A stretch of DNA of 64,000 nucleotides, taken from assembly GCF_000218545.1 (NCBI RefSeq), contig NC_015671.1, forward strand, positions 62,001 to 126,000. Direction: 5' to 3'. The position numbers and the translations under genes were made by a program. A model generated the notes under the pieces. The model was not told the origin of the DNA and did not search any database. It worked only from the letters and a program-made list of their open reading frames with translations. This document shows, one piece after another, positions 53,136 to 63,020 of the stretch; positions within the stretch are counted from its first letter, which is position 1, and each line of letters opens with the position of its first letter. This DNA is from Cellulomonas gilvus ATCC 13127 (lineage in GTDB: Bacteria > Actinomycetota > Actinomycetes > Actinomycetales > Cellulomonadaceae).

Positions 53136-54935
53136 TCAGAGCGTCGGCGCCCGGCCGGGCAGCGGCGTGACGATGTGCGACTCGCCCACCGGCGGCACCG
53201 CGGAGATCCGCATCTGCGCCCCGTCGATCGGGTAGCGGAACGGCTGCGACCGGCCGACGCAGACCTTGCCCTCCGCGGGGACCTTGGTGGTCACCAGGTA
53301 GGTGGTGATCGCCTTGTCCACGCAGCTGGACGTCAGGAACGCGGTGTGGCCCCAGCTGTTGCTGGACAGCAGACGGCTGTTCGGCAGCAGGTCGGCGGCC
53401 GCGACCGCACCCGCGTAGTTCGTCGCCGGGTCCCAGTAGTTGCCGACGACGAGCACAGGGTTGGCCGTGACGTGGTCGAACGTGCCGCGGTAGGCGTCCT
53501 CGTCGACCGCGGTCCAGGTGCTCGACGCGCACGGGGCCGAGGCCCACGTCCACAGCGGGCCGAAGCCCGGGGCCTTCTTGTCCGCGGCGGCCGCCGCCGA
53601 CGGCCAGCTCGAGGCGAACCGCGGGTTCAGGCCGTCGGTGCACAGCACCGACTGGAACGCCTCGGGCGAGCTGTCGTACGGGAAGTCGAACGCGCGCGCC
53701 AGGCGCTCGGTGCGGGCCTGCGTCGCGGCCTCACGTGCCTCGAACTGCTTGAGGCGCTCGCGGAGCTGCCGCGCGGGGCCGAAGGCCTTCTCGCTCTTCG
53801 AGGGCGGGTCGAGCTGCATCGAGCGCAGCGCCCAGATGTCCATGTCGAGCATGTCGGGGCCGTAGTCGGCGTACATCTCGCTGAGGAACATCGAGATGAC
53901 CAGCGGGTAGTCGATGCGGTAGCCGTCGCCCAGGTCGATCGGCTTCTTCTTGAGCGACGTCGTCATGTCCTTCCAGACCTGCGCCGGCTTGCCGAGGCGG
54001 GCGGTGTAGCAGTACTTCTTGCCCGCCGCCGCACACCGCTTGAGCGTCTCCTTGACGGCCTTGGACGCACCCTCACCCGACTTGATGCGCGCCGTCTGCG
54101 GGACGTCGGCGGTCGCCGGGCTGCCCTGCCAGCCGTTCGGGTCGAGCACGCCGTCGATCACGATCGCGCGCACGCGGTCGGGGAACATGTTGGCGTAGAC
54201 GTTGCCCAGGTATGTGCCGTAGGAGAAGCCCAGGTAGGACAGCTGTGCGTCGCCCAGCGTGCGACGCAGCACGTCCATGTCCCGCGCGACGTTCGCGGTC
54301 GACATCGACGCCGAGAGCGGCTGGCCGGTGGTCGAGCACTTCTGCCCGAACTTCTTGGCCGACGCGACGAAGTCGGCCTTCTCGATCGTGGTGTCCGGGA
54401 ACGCCGTCTCGAACGTCGGCAGCAGGTCGTTCGCCTGCTCCCCGAGGTTGTTCCAGCACTTCACGTTGGTGCTGAAGTTCGTGCCGCGCGGGTCGAAGCC
54501 GACGACGTCGAACCGCGCCAGGACGGCGGCGGGCAGGAAGTCGGCCGCGTTCGAGGCGATCGAGACGCCCGAGCCGCCGGGTCCGCCGGGGTTGAGGAAC
54601 AGCGTCCCCACCTTGCGCGACGGGTCGACGACGCGCTGCCGCAGGACCGCGACGCTCGTCGTGGGGCCCGTCGGGTCGTCGTAGTCCAGCGGGAGGTCGA
54701 CCATGCCGCAGTCGACGCGCGGGCCGACGACGTTCGTACAGTCGAACCAGTCGATCTCCGCGGCTACGGAGTCGACGCGCGCAGCCTCCTCGGGCGACGT
54801 CACGTCACCCGCCGTCGCCGCGGGTGCCGCACCGGGTGCGGCGGTGGCCGTGGTCGTGGTCGCGGCCCATGAGACCGCGAGGGCGAGCGCGGTCAGGACC
54901 GCTGTCGTGCGTCGTGCGTGCGTGCGTGGTTGCAT
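53136..54935 (-). CDS. Secreted alpha/beta hydrolase, TAP-like (tripeptidyl aminopeptidase family)
   Basis: 599 residues. Signal peptide 1-33 (RTHARRTTAVLTALALAVSWAATTT). LFLNPGGPGGSGVSIAS is the oxyanion region, FDVVGFDPRGTNFS follows, and the nucleophile is Ser238 in LGFSYGTYLGN. The TAP-like C-terminal domain includes VLVVGNYWDPATNYAGA (acid Asp) and SWGHTAFLTSSCVD with the catalytic His. Streptomyces relatives (SlpD/E, Tap) clip N-terminal tripeptides from secreted proteins; others are esterases. Confidence 0.92.
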   Translation of the reverse strand: MQPRTHARRTTAVLTALALAVSWAATTTTATAAPGAAPAATAGDVTSPEEAARVDSVAAEIDWFDCTNVVGPRVDCGMVDLPLDYDDPTGPTTSVAVLRQRVVDPSRKVGTLFLNPGGPGGSGVSIASNAADFLPAAVLARFDVVGFDPRGTNFSTNVKCWNNLGEQANDLLPTFETAFPDTTIEKADFVASAKKFGQKCSTTGQPLSASMSTANVARDMDVLRRTLGDAQLSYLGFSYGTYLGNVYANMFPDRVRAIVIDGVLDPNGWQGSPATADVPQTARIKSGEGASKAVKETLKRCAAAGKKYCYTARLGKPAQVWKDMTTSLKKKPIDLGDGYRIDYPLVISMFLSEMYADYGPDMLDMDIWALRSMQLDPPSKSEKAFGPARQLRERLKQFEAREAATQARTERLARAFDFPYDSSPEAFQSVLCTDGLNPRFASSWPSAAAAADKKAPGFGPLWTWASAPCASSTWTAVDEDAYRGTFDHVTANPVLVVGNYWDPATNYAGAVAAADLLPNSRLLSSNSWGHTAFLTSSCVDKAITTYLVTTKVPAEGKVCVGRSQPFRYPIDGAQMRISAVPPVGESHIVTPLPGRAPTL

Positions 54936-55141
54936 CCGACACCCCCTGGGTGTGCGCAGCCGTCCGGGCCCCCTGGCCCGACGTCGCCGGTGCGCTGACG
55001 CTCACCCTGGCGCGCCGGGCGGCTCGGGCGCAGCAGAACGGCCGGCTGAAGTCGTGAAGATCTGGTGCATCCTGCCGACGCCGGACGCAATGACGGCCTG
55101 TCGGCGAGGGCGTGTGGGAGGCGGGCGTTAGCGTCCGGGCC

Positions 55142-56311
55142 ATGCGGTTGCTGCACACCTCCGACTGGCACCTGGGCCGGTCGCTGCACGGGGTCGACCT
55201 GCTCGACCACCAGGCGGCGTACCTGGACCACGTGCTCGACGTGGTGCGTGCGGAGCGCGTGGACGCGGTCGTGGTCGCCGGCGACGTGTACGACCGCGCG
55301 ATCCCGCCCGTCGAGGCCGTCACGCTGCTCTCGGACACGCTCGCGCGGCTCGCGGAGATCACGACCGTCGTGCTCACGTCGGGCAACCACGACTCCGCGA
55401 CCCGGCTGGGTTTCGGCGCCGGGCTCATGCGGGAGCGCGTGCAGCTGCGCACGCACCTCGCGGGGATCGCCTCGCCCGTGGAGATCCGCGGGGAGGACGA
55501 CGAGCGGGCGCTCGTGTACGGGCTGCCGTACCTGGACCCGGACACGGTGCGCGGACCGCTCGCGGAGCCCGGTGGCGAGCCCCTCGCACGCTCGCACGAG
55601 GCCGTGACGTCCGTGGCGATGGCGCGCGTCCGGGCGGACCTGGCGACGCGCTCGGGTGCCGGTCCCGTGCGGTCGGTGGTCGCGGCGCACGCGTTCGTCG
55701 TCGGCGGGCTGACGAGCGAGTCGGAGCGGGACATCCGGGTGGGCGGCGTGGACCACGTGCCCTCCGCAGTGTTCACGGGTGTCGACTACGTCGCGCTCGG
55801 CCACCTGCACGGCCCGCAGCGCGTCGCCGGACCGGACGGCACGACGCTGCGCTACTCGGGGTCGCCGCTCGCATACTCGTTCTCCGAGCAGCACCACACC
55901 AAGTCGAGCGTCCTGGTGGACCTGGACGCGCGCGGTGTCCGGACCGAGCTGGTCGCTGCGCCCGTGCCGCGCCGGCTCACGGACCTCACCGGACCGCTCG
56001 AGGACGTGCTGGGCGCGCTGGGCGAGGCGCACCTGGAGGACTGGGTGCGCGTGGTGGTCACGGACGCGCACCGCCCTGCTGACCTGTACGCGCGCGTCCG
56101 CGCGCGGTTCGCGCACGCCCTCGTGGTCCAGCACCGGGCACCCGAGGCCGCAGGCGAGCGCGCGCTGCGCGCGGTGACGTCCGCGCAGGACCCGGTCGAG
56201 GTCGCGGGCGACTTCGTCGCGCACGTGACCGGCGCCCGGCCGGACGCGGCCGAGCTCGCGGTGCTGCGTGCCGCGTACGAGCACGTCGCCGATGCCGAGC
56301 GGAGCGCCTGA
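55142..56311 (+). CDS. sbcD: SbcCD nuclease subunit SbcD
   Basis: 389 residues. Metallophosphoesterase motifs in order: HTSDWHLGRSLHG, VVVAGDVYDRAIPP, VVLTSGNHDSATRL, VVAAHAFVVGG and YVALGHLHGPQRV. With SbcC it cleaves DNA hairpins and processes ends. ATG 55142 is preferred to upstream codons, as the motif HTSDWH normally starts within ten residues. Stop and sbcC start share one base (TGATG). Confidence 0.96.
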   Translation: MRLLHTSDWHLGRSLHGVDLLDHQAAYLDHVLDVVRAERVDAVVVAGDVYDRAIPPVEAVTLLSDTLARLAEITTVVLTSGNHDSATRLGFGAGLMRERVQLRTHLAGIASPVEIRGEDDERALVYGLPYLDPDTVRGPLAEPGGEPLARSHEAVTSVAMARVRADLATRSGAGPVRSVVAAHAFVVGGLTSESERDIRVGGVDHVPSAVFTGVDYVALGHLHGPQRVAGPDGTTLRYSGSPLAYSFSEQHHTKSSVLVDLDARGVRTELVAAPVPRRLTDLTGPLEDVLGALGEAHLEDWVRVVVTDAHRPADLYARVRARFAHALVVQHRAPEAAGERALRAVTSAQDPVEVAGDFVAHVTGARPDAAELAVLRAAYEHVADAERSA

Positions 56312-59300
56312 TGCAGCTGCACAGCCTCACGCTCCAGGCGATCGGGCCGTTCGCGGCCCGCCACACCGTGGACTTCGCGGCACTCGCCGCGTCGGGCCTG
56401 TTCCTGCTCGAGGGGCCCACCGGAGCGGGCAAGTCCACCGTGATCGACGCCGTGGTGTTCGCGCTGTACGGCAAGGTCGCCTCGGCCGACGCGAGCGAGG
56501 ACCGGCTGCGATCGGCGTACGCAGACCCGGACACCGAGTCGTTCGTGGACCTCACGTTCGAGGTCGGCTCGGGCCGCTACCGCATCCGCCGGGCCCCCGC
56601 GTACGACCGGCCCAAGCGGCGTGGTGCGGGCACCGTGAAGCAGCAGGCCTCCGTGCGGCTGTGGCGCCTGGCCGCCGACGACGACGCCGCCGACCCGACC
56701 GCGGGTGAGGTGCTCTCGACCCGGCTGGACGAGGTGGGCGCGGAGGTCCAGCGCATCGTGGGCCTGGACCGCAGCCAGTTCGTGCAGACCATCGTGCTGC
56801 CGCAGGGCGAGTTCGCGCGGTTCCTGCGCGCCAACCCCGAGGACCGCCGCGGGCTGCTGCAGAAGATCTTCGGCACCGAGGTGTACGAGCGTCTGCAGGC
56901 GCGGCTCGCCGAGCTGCGCCGCGAGGCCGAGCGCGCGGGCGGGCAGTCCCGTGCGCTGCTCGACGAGCGCGTGGCGCACCTGGTCGGAGCGGCCGCGCTC
57001 ACGCCGGACGAGCACGAGACGCTGCGGGCGGCCGTCGCGGCGGTCGCCGGCGGGCCGCGCACGGGTGCGGACGCCCGTGGGCTTGAGCCGGTCGAGCGCG
57101 CGGTCGAGGTGCCCCTGGCCGCGCTGGACGCGGCCGCGGGGGTCGCCGAGCAGGCGGCGGCGTCGGCCGCGCAGCGGCACCGGGCGGCCGACGCGCTGCT
57201 CGCGCACGAACGCGAAGTCGCCCGGCTCCTGGCGCTGCGGGTCCGGTGGCGCGCCGAGCGCGACGTGCTGGCCCAGGGCGCGGCCGCGCACGCCGAGGGC
57301 GTGCAGCGGCTCGAGCTCGCACGCGCGGCGCAGGCCGTGGCACCGCAGCTGCGCGCCGTGGACGCCGCCGTGGTCGCGTCCGACGCCGCGCACAAGGCGC
57401 TGACGGCCGCACGCGACCTCGCGCCGACGGACCTGGCGGACCTCGTGCATGAGGACGAGCCCGGACCAGCCCTCGGCGCCCCCGGCGCCATTGCCGACCC
57501 GGCGGGTCCTGTCGCCGAGAGCGCCGGACCGGACCTCGCCGCCCTTGCCGGCCCGACGGGTCCGGTCGCGGGGAGCGCCGGACGGGAGCTCGGCGCCCTT
57601 GCCGGCCCGGCGGGGCCGGTTGCCGGGGGTGAGTCGGGCACGGCCCGGCGGTACCCGGCCGACGACGCAGGCGGAGTACCCGCGGTGCGGGAGCGGCTCA
57701 CGTCGGCGCACACGCAGGCCGTGCGGGACGCGGCCGCGCTCGAGCGCACGGTCGAGCTCGAGGCCGGGCTCGGCGCGCTGAGGCTCTCGGTGCGTGAGGC
57801 GCGCGGCACGGTCGAGGACCACACCACGGAGATCGCGGCGCACGACGCGTGGCTCGCGGCGCGGCCGGCGCAGGCGACGCTCCTGACCGAACAGCTCGCC
57901 ACCGCGCGGCAGCTCAGCACGCGGGTCGCGGAGCAGACCCTCGCGGTCCAGGCGGCGCAGCAGCTGGTCGACGCGCACGCCCGGGTGACGGCGCTCGAAC
58001 CGCGGTGCGCCGACGCGACCGCGCGCGTCGGCGAGCTCACGCGGGCCGCGCGGGATGCGGTGACGCACGAGGCGGCGCTGCGCACCGCGCGCATCGACGG
58101 GCTCGCGGGTGAGCTCGCGGGCGGGCTCGTCGCGGGCGACGCGTGCCCCGTGTGCGGGTCGTGCGAGCACCCGGCGCCCGCACGCGTCGCCGCCGACCAC
58201 GTGACGCCTGAGCAGGTGGACGCCGCCGAGCAGCAGCGCAGGTCCGCCGAGCAGGCGCTGGCCCATGCTCGGGAGGCCCTCGCATCCGTCGAGGCGGACC
58301 TGCGCACCGCGCGCGGCCTGACGGACGGCAGCACGCGCGCAGCCGCGGACGACGCGCTCGCGGACGCGCGGACCGCGCTCGACCTGGCGCAGCGCGCTGC
58401 GTCCGACGTGGACCGGCTGACCGCCGACCTCGACGCGCACGTCGGGGCCACGCACGCCCGCGAGAGCGCCCGGATCCTCGCGGTGGCCGCACGTGAGGCA
58501 GCCGAGCTCGTGGTCGACGCCCGCCAGGCCGAGCTGGTGCGCGCCGAGGCGGAGGTCGAGGCCGCTCGGGCCGGGTACCCGACGGTCGCTGCCCGGCACT
58601 CGGCGCTCGTCGAACGTGCCGCGGTCGTCGCCGACCTGCTGGGCGCGTGGGACGCCGTGCGCGAGTCCGGGCGCGATCTGGCACGACGCCGCGCCGAGCT
58701 CGGCGCCGCACTCGAGCGCCACGGCTTCGGGGACGACGAGGCCGCACGCGCCGCGACGTTGCCCGACGCGGACGTCGCGGCGCTCGACCGGGCGGTCCGG
58801 GAGTACGCCGAGGCGGTGGCGAGGGTGACCGCTGCGCTCGAGGACCCCGACGTGGCCGGTCTGCCCGAGGACGCGACCGCGGACGTCCCGGCCGCGCAGG
58901 ACCAGGCCGCGCGGGCTGCCGAGGAGGCGCGTCGCCTCTCGGCCGAGGCCGGCGTCGCGCGGTCCCGCGCGACAGCGGCGCTCACCGCGGCCCGGGACGT
59001 GCTCGACGCGGCAGCGGCGCACCTGCGTCGCATCGAGGAGGCCGGGCCGGTGCTCCGGCTCGCGGAGCTCACGGGCGGCACGGGCCCGGACAACGAGGCC
59101 CGGCTGTCGCTGGCGACCTATGTGCTGGTGCGCCGGTTCGAGGATGTCGTCGCGGCGGCCAACGCGCGCCTGGTCGGGATGTCGGACGGCCGGTACGAGC
59201 TGGTGCGCAGCGACCGCAAGGAGGACGTCTCCGCGCGGCGCACGGGCCTGGCGATGCGCGTGGTCGACCACCACACCGAGCAGCAGCGCGACCCGCGCAC

Positions 59301-59598
59301 GCTGTCCGGCGGGGAGACGTTCTACGTCTCGCTGTGCCTGGCGCTGGGGATGGCCGACGTCGTGACGGCGGAGGCGGGCGGGATCGACCTCGGCACGCTG
59401 TTCGTCGACGAGGGGTTCGGCTCGCTCGACCCCCACACGCTCGACCAGGTGCTCGGTGAGCTCGACCGACTGCGCGCGGGGGGTCGCGTGGTGGGCGTCG
59501 TGTCCCACGTCGAGGCGCTCAAGCAGACGATCGCCGACCGGATCGAGATCCGCCGCACGGCCGCCGGGCCGAGCACGTTGACGGTGCGCGCGGGCTGA
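56311..59598 (+). CDS. sbcC: SbcCD nuclease subunit SbcC
   Basis: 1095 residues. Walker A GPTGAGKST at 35-43; Q-loop QFVQTIVLPQGEFARFL; the zinc hook CPVCGSC at 612-618 in the middle of two long Ala/Arg-rich coiled coils; ABC signature TLSGGETFYVSL; Walker B LFVDEGFGSLD (Asp1033, Glu1034). The arm before the hook is interrupted at about 389-447 by a Gly/Pro/Ala repeat (see 57475-57650) that cannot form coiled coil. Adenine-poor, same codon use as neighbours. Confidence 0.95.
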   Translation: MQLHSLTLQAIGPFAARHTVDFAALAASGLFLLEGPTGAGKSTVIDAVVFALYGKVASADASEDRLRSAYADPDTESFVDLTFEVGSGRYRIRRAPAYDRPKRRGAGTVKQQASVRLWRLAADDDAADPTAGEVLSTRLDEVGAEVQRIVGLDRSQFVQTIVLPQGEFARFLRANPEDRRGLLQKIFGTEVYERLQARLAELRREAERAGGQSRALLDERVAHLVGAAALTPDEHETLRAAVAAVAGGPRTGADARGLEPVERAVEVPLAALDAAAGVAEQAAASAAQRHRAADALLAHEREVARLLALRVRWRAERDVLAQGAAAHAEGVQRLELARAAQAVAPQLRAVDAAVVASDAAHKALTAARDLAPTDLADLVHEDEPGPALGAPGAIADPAGPVAESAGPDLAALAGPTGPVAGSAGRELGALAGPAGPVAGGESGTARRYPADDAGGVPAVRERLTSAHTQAVRDAAALERTVELEAGLGALRLSVREARGTVEDHTTEIAAHDAWLAARPAQATLLTEQLATARQLSTRVAEQTLAVQAAQQLVDAHARVTALEPRCADATARVGELTRAARDAVTHEAALRTARIDGLAGELAGGLVAGDACPVCGSCEHPAPARVAADHVTPEQVDAAEQQRRSAEQALAHAREALASVEADLRTARGLTDGSTRAAADDALADARTALDLAQRAASDVDRLTADLDAHVGATHARESARILAVAAREAAELVVDARQAELVRAEAEVEAARAGYPTVAARHSALVERAAVVADLLGAWDAVRESGRDLARRRAELGAALERHGFGDDEAARAATLPDADVAALDRAVREYAEAVARVTAALEDPDVAGLPEDATADVPAAQDQAARAAEEARRLSAEAGVARSRATAALTAARDVLDAAAAHLRRIEEAGPVLRLAELTGGTGPDNEARLSLATYVLVRRFEDVVAAANARLVGMSDGRYELVRSDRKEDVSARRTGLAMRVVDHHTEQQRDPRTLSGGETFYVSLCLALGMADVVTAEAGGIDLGTLFVDEGFGSLDPHTLDQVLGELDRLRAGGRVVGVVSHVEALKQTIADRIEIRRTAAGPSTLTVRAG
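57475..57650 (+). repeat. In-frame ~60-bp repeats inside sbcC
   Basis: Three units encode (A)GP-(A/T)GPVA-(E/G)SAG variants: DPAGPVAESAGPDLAALAGP, TGPVAGSAGRELGALAGP, AGPVAGGESG. DNA units are alike (CTTGCCGGCCCG-CGGGTCCGGTCGC), pointing to expansion by slippage. Frame is kept throughout. Confidence 0.75.
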
Positions 59599-59651
59599 CC
59601 GCGGACACCGACGCGGTCGCGCGCGGTTCGGCCGGGCGTGTGCCGGGTGGG

Positions 59652-60068
59652 CTACCAGGACCAGCCGCGGGCCGCGAGCTCGACCTCCTGGCGGAAGCGC
59701 TCGGCGGGGTCCCCGGGTGCCCAGTGCTCGACCTCGACGCCGGCCAGCAGGCACGCCTCGACCAGCAGCTGGTCGTACGCGCGCTGCGAGGCGATGATCT
59801 TCTCCGCCCGCGCGTAGCAGTGCGCGTCGAGCTCGAGGCTGCGCACGTGGTCGGCCACCTTGCCGAGCCGCTCCTGCACCCGCAGCGTGGTGAACGGGTC
59901 GTAGGGCGGGTCCTCGTGCCGCCGCAGCCGGTCCGCCCACGTCTCCAACCGGTGGGCCAGGGCCGCACGCCACCGTGGCGCGTCGTCCTCACCCGGGAAC
60001 AGCGACCACACGAACCCGAACACGAGCGCCGGCGCGACCATGGTGCCGATCATCAGAACCCACGTCAT
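59652..60068 (-). CDS. Hypothetical protein with one N-terminal membrane helix
   Basis: 138 residues. MTWVLMIGTMVAPALVFGFVWSLF is a membrane anchor, followed by a charged helical region (PRWRAALAHRLETWADRLRRHEDPPYDPFTTLRVQERLGKVADHVRSLE) and a conserved-looking end (YARAEKIIASQRAYDQLLVEACLLAGVE). ATG 60068 is preferred over GTG 60086 because GAGGGA lies at proper spacing before it. No family recognised. Confidence 0.75.
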   Translation of the reverse strand: MTWVLMIGTMVAPALVFGFVWSLFPGEDDAPRWRAALAHRLETWADRLRRHEDPPYDPFTTLRVQERLGKVADHVRSLELDAHCYARAEKIIASQRAYDQLLVEACLLAGVEVEHWAPGDPAERFRQEVELAARGWSW

Positions 60069-60191
60069 CGGGGTGTCCCTCGTCACGAACCGTTGCCGTC
60101 CAGGCTAGGACCGCACCCGGGTCCTGACCAGGTGAATCGGGCGGCGTCCGGCCGCCGGGCGGAAGGCGTCGGTGCCACCTACCGTGAGCGC

Positions 60192-60887
60192 GTGAGTGCG
60201 CGTGGGTGGATGGCCGGGTTCGTGACCGTCGCGGTGCTGGGTGCCGGGGCGGTGGTCGCGGACCGCGTCGCCGCGGACCGCGCCGAGCAGGAGGTGTCCG
60301 ACGCGATCGTCGCCAACCTCGAGGACGTGCAGGGCGAACCGCAGGTCGACGTCCCCGGCTTCCCGTTCCTGCCGCAGCTGCTGCGCGGCTCGATCGAGGA
60401 CCTCGACGCCCGGGTGGACGGGGCGACGGTGGGCGGCATCGCGATGACCGACGTCCGCGTCGCCGCACGCGAGACCTCGACGAGCGCGCCGCACGCCATG
60501 GGCGAGGCGGTCCTGACGGCCACGGTCCCGACCGCGTCGCTCGAGAAGGCCATCGCCGAGCGCGCGGGCGCCGCGGTCACCGTGACGGTCGACGGGAACC
60601 GGCTCGCGATGGCGGGCGACGTGTTCGGGCTCGCGCTCGCGGCCGGGCTGGTGCCCCGCGTCGAGGAGGGCCGGCTGCTCGTGGACGTGGACCGGCTCAC
60701 GCTCGATGGCGTCCAGGTGGACGTCTCCGCGCTGCCCGAGCAGACCGGAGACCGGCTCACCGACCTCGAGGTGCCGATCGAGGGCCTGCCCGAGGGTCTG
60801 ACGCTGACCGGTGCAGAGGTGGTCGCGGACGGGCTGCGGGTCACCGCCGCGGGGACCGACGTCGTGCTCCCTGCCAACGCCCCGTGA
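60192..60887 (+). CDS. DUF2993 (LmeA-like) lipid-binding exported protein
   Basis: 231 residues. One N-terminal hydrophobic helix (WMAGFVTVAVLGAGAVVADRVA) acts as signal or anchor; then PQVDVPGFPFLPQLLRGSIEDLDARVDG, the DUF2993 hallmark 'PGFPFL.Q...G....V'. The fold is TULIP-like; the mycobacterial member LmeA takes part in lipomannan elongation. Function here inferred by family only. GTG start; other GTGs nearby are possible. Confidence 0.88.
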   Translation: MSARGWMAGFVTVAVLGAGAVVADRVAADRAEQEVSDAIVANLEDVQGEPQVDVPGFPFLPQLLRGSIEDLDARVDGATVGGIAMTDVRVAARETSTSAPHAMGEAVLTATVPTASLEKAIAERAGAAVTVTVDGNRLAMAGDVFGLALAAGLVPRVEEGRLLVDVDRLTLDGVQVDVSALPEQTGDRLTDLEVPIEGLPEGLTLTGAEVVADGLRVTAAGTDVVLPANAP

Positions 60888-61019
60888 CCACACCCGCATC
60901 CCGACCAACCCCGTGCACCCTCGCGGCGGCGCGATCGGACCGCTCCTGCGCGTCCCGACCGCCTGCCGCGTCCTCACCGCGGCGTCAGCGGGCGATCGGT
61001 GCTGCGCGGGCCGCTGCGG

Positions 61020-61694
61020 TCAGACGGTGACGCACGTGTCCAGCGCTGTCTCGAGCGCACTGCGCTCGTCGGGCGTGACGCGCAGCGCGTAGGCGGCCTT
61101 CACGCGGATCTGCTGCAACGCGTACCGGCATGCGAAGCCGCTGTTCGGCGGGAGCCACGCGGCGGCGTCCGACGCACCCTTGTCCTGGTTGGTCGGGCCG
61201 TCGACGGCCAGCAGGTTCGCCGGGTCGTTGGCGAACTCCAGCCGCAGCGCAGGCGACCAGTCCCGCGCGCCGCTGATCCACGCGTTCTGCAGCGCGACGA
61301 CGTGGTCGATCTGCACCGCCGCGGAGTCCGCACCGCGGCGGAACGGGGTCCGCGCGCCCGTGTACGGGTCGTCGAGCGTCCCGGACAGGACCGTGCACGC
61401 GTCGACGTCCACCACGAGCAGCACGAGGTCGCGCCGCAGCACGTCCTCGCGCGTGCTGCAGCCGTTGCCGTCGACGTCCGCCCACGCCGTGCCGAACCGG
61501 TCGCGCTCGTAGTCGTCGGCCGGTGCGGCGGGACCGACCACGAGCGCGCCGAGTGCGGCGCGTCCCGAGGCGAGGTCCACCGCGCGCACGGGGTGGCGCG
61601 CGGCGGCGCGCTCGCGCAGCAGCACCGGACCGCCGAGCCCGACCACGAGGGTGAGGACCAGCACCACCCACCAGATCCGCGCACCACCCCGCAC
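61020..61694 (-). CDS. Secreted or membrane-anchored HNH-family nuclease (DUF1524-like)
   Basis: 224 residues. Hydrophobic start (IWWVVLVLTLVVGLGGPVLL) then a globular domain with YTGARTPFRRG, AVQIDHVVALQNAW and ANDPANLLAVDGPTNQDKGASDAAAWLPP: the D-H pair, Asn and K...D residues of the GmrSD/DUF1524 HNH fold, and paired Cys (NGCSTREDVLRRD, DACTVL). Actinobacterial relatives are exported DNases. Faces the aquaporin gene head to head. Confidence 0.9.
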   Translation of the reverse strand: MRGGARIWWVVLVLTLVVGLGGPVLLRERAAARHPVRAVDLASGRAALGALVVGPAAPADDYERDRFGTAWADVDGNGCSTREDVLRRDLVLLVVDVDACTVLSGTLDDPYTGARTPFRRGADSAAVQIDHVVALQNAWISGARDWSPALRLEFANDPANLLAVDGPTNQDKGASDAAAWLPPNSGFACRYALQQIRVKAAYALRVTPDERSALETALDTCVTV

Positions 61695-61823
61695 CGGGAC
61701 AGGGTCGTCGTCGGGGCACGGGTGCGGCCGCGCACGTCAGCGCGTTCGCGAGGGTTCGCCCGCCACGCCGGGCTGGGGTCGGATGGGCGTGACCTGAGCG
61801 CGTCGGCCTGCCAAGGTGTGCGC

Positions 61824-62561
61824 ATGGATCCGTCGTACGACCTCTGGACCCGCGTCGCGTGCGAGTTCATCGGCACCGCCATCCTCATCATCCTGGGCAA
61901 CGGCACCGTCGCGAACGTGCACCTCAAGGGCTCCAAGGGGTACCGCGGGGGGTGGTCGCTCATCGCGATGGGCTACGGCTTCGGCGTGATGATCCCGGCG
62001 CTCATGTTCGGCGGGATCAGCGGCAACCACATCAACCCGGCGTTCACGGTCGGGCTCGCCGCCTGGGGCCTGTTCCCGTGGGCGGAGGTCGCGCCGTACG
62101 TCGTCGCACAGCTGCTGGGCGCCATGGCGGGCCAGCTCGCGATCGTCGCGACGCACAAGCCGTACTACGACCAGACCGACGACCCCGACGACATCCTCGC
62201 GACGTTCTCGACCGTCAACGCTGCCCGGTCCCGCCTCAACGGGTTCGCGAACGAGCTGCTCGGCTCGGTGGTGCTGTTCTCCTGCGCGCTCGCGATCGTG
62301 CACTCACCGCTCACCGCGAACGAGCCCGGAACCGCGCACCTCGCGCTCGGGTTCCTGGTGTGGGGTCTGGTCGCCGGCCTCGGCGGACCCACCGGGCCCG
62401 CGCTCAACCCCGCGCGTGACCTGGGACCGCGCCTGGTGCACGCGATGCTGCCGCTGCGCCACAAGGGCGGCTCGGACTGGGGCTACGCGTGGGTCCCGGT
62501 CGCGGCGCCGCTGCTCGCGGGCCTGATCGGCGTCGGCGGCTGGAAGCTGCTCCTAGGCTGA
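61824..62561 (+). CDS. MIP family channel (aquaglyceroporin, GlpF-like)
   Basis: 245 residues, six membrane helices and both half-helices with NPA boxes: GNHINPAFTV and GPALNPARDLGPRL. The Asp after the second box (NPARD) and nearby Gly residues mark glycerol facilitators over water-only channels. It opens with a helix E-F-I-G-T (CEFIGTAILIILGNGTVAN). No glycerol kinase adjacent. Start ATG fits the family. Confidence 0.94.
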   Translation: MDPSYDLWTRVACEFIGTAILIILGNGTVANVHLKGSKGYRGGWSLIAMGYGFGVMIPALMFGGISGNHINPAFTVGLAAWGLFPWAEVAPYVVAQLLGAMAGQLAIVATHKPYYDQTDDPDDILATFSTVNAARSRLNGFANELLGSVVLFSCALAIVHSPLTANEPGTAHLALGFLVWGLVAGLGGPTGPALNPARDLGPRLVHAMLPLRHKGGSDWGYAWVPVAAPLLAGLIGVGGWKLLLG

Positions 62562-62582
62562 GCGCCCGCGCGGCCAGGCGCG

Positions 62583-63020
62583 TCAGTCCTGCGGGACCAG
62601 CACGAACACCGGGATCACACGGTCGGTCCGCTGCGTGTACGACTCGTAGTCGGGCCACGTCTCGAGCGCCCGCGCCCACCACTCGTCGCGCTCGGCACCC
62701 GTCGCCTCGTGCGCCACGTAGTCCTTCTTCGTCGGGCCGTCCTGCAGCTCGACGTGGGGATGCGCGACGAGGTTGTGGTACCAGGCCGGGTGCTCGGGTG
62801 CGCCGCCCTTGGACGCGACGACGGCGTACCGGCCCTCGTGCTCGACGCGCATGAGCGCGGTCTTGCGGAGCTTGCCCGAGCGCGCGCCCACGGTGGTCAG
62901 GACGATGACGGGCCGCCCGTTGAGCAGCGTGGCCTCGAGGCCGCCCGACTCCTCGTACGTCTCGGCCTGCGTGCGGGCCCAGGCCGACGTGCTCGGTGCG
63001 TACTCCCCGGAAAGTGGCAT
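62583..63020 (-). CDS. Deazaflavin (F420)-dependent nitroreductase family protein
   Basis: 145 residues, DDN-like. [77 protein letters not shown] is the diagnostic core, where GxRSGKxRxxPL and KGGAPxxPxWxxNL bind F420. It implies that the organism makes F420. ATG 63020 gives the normal MPL start; an upstream ATG at 63053 adds 11 residues. Confidence 0.9.
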   Translation of the reverse strand: MPLSGEYAPSTSAWARTQAETYEESGGLEATLLNGRPVIVLTTVGARSGKLRKTALMRVEHEGRYAVVASKGGAPEHPAWYHNLVAHPHVELQDGPTKKDYVAHEATGAERDEWWARALETWPDYESYTQRTDRVIPVFVLVPQD

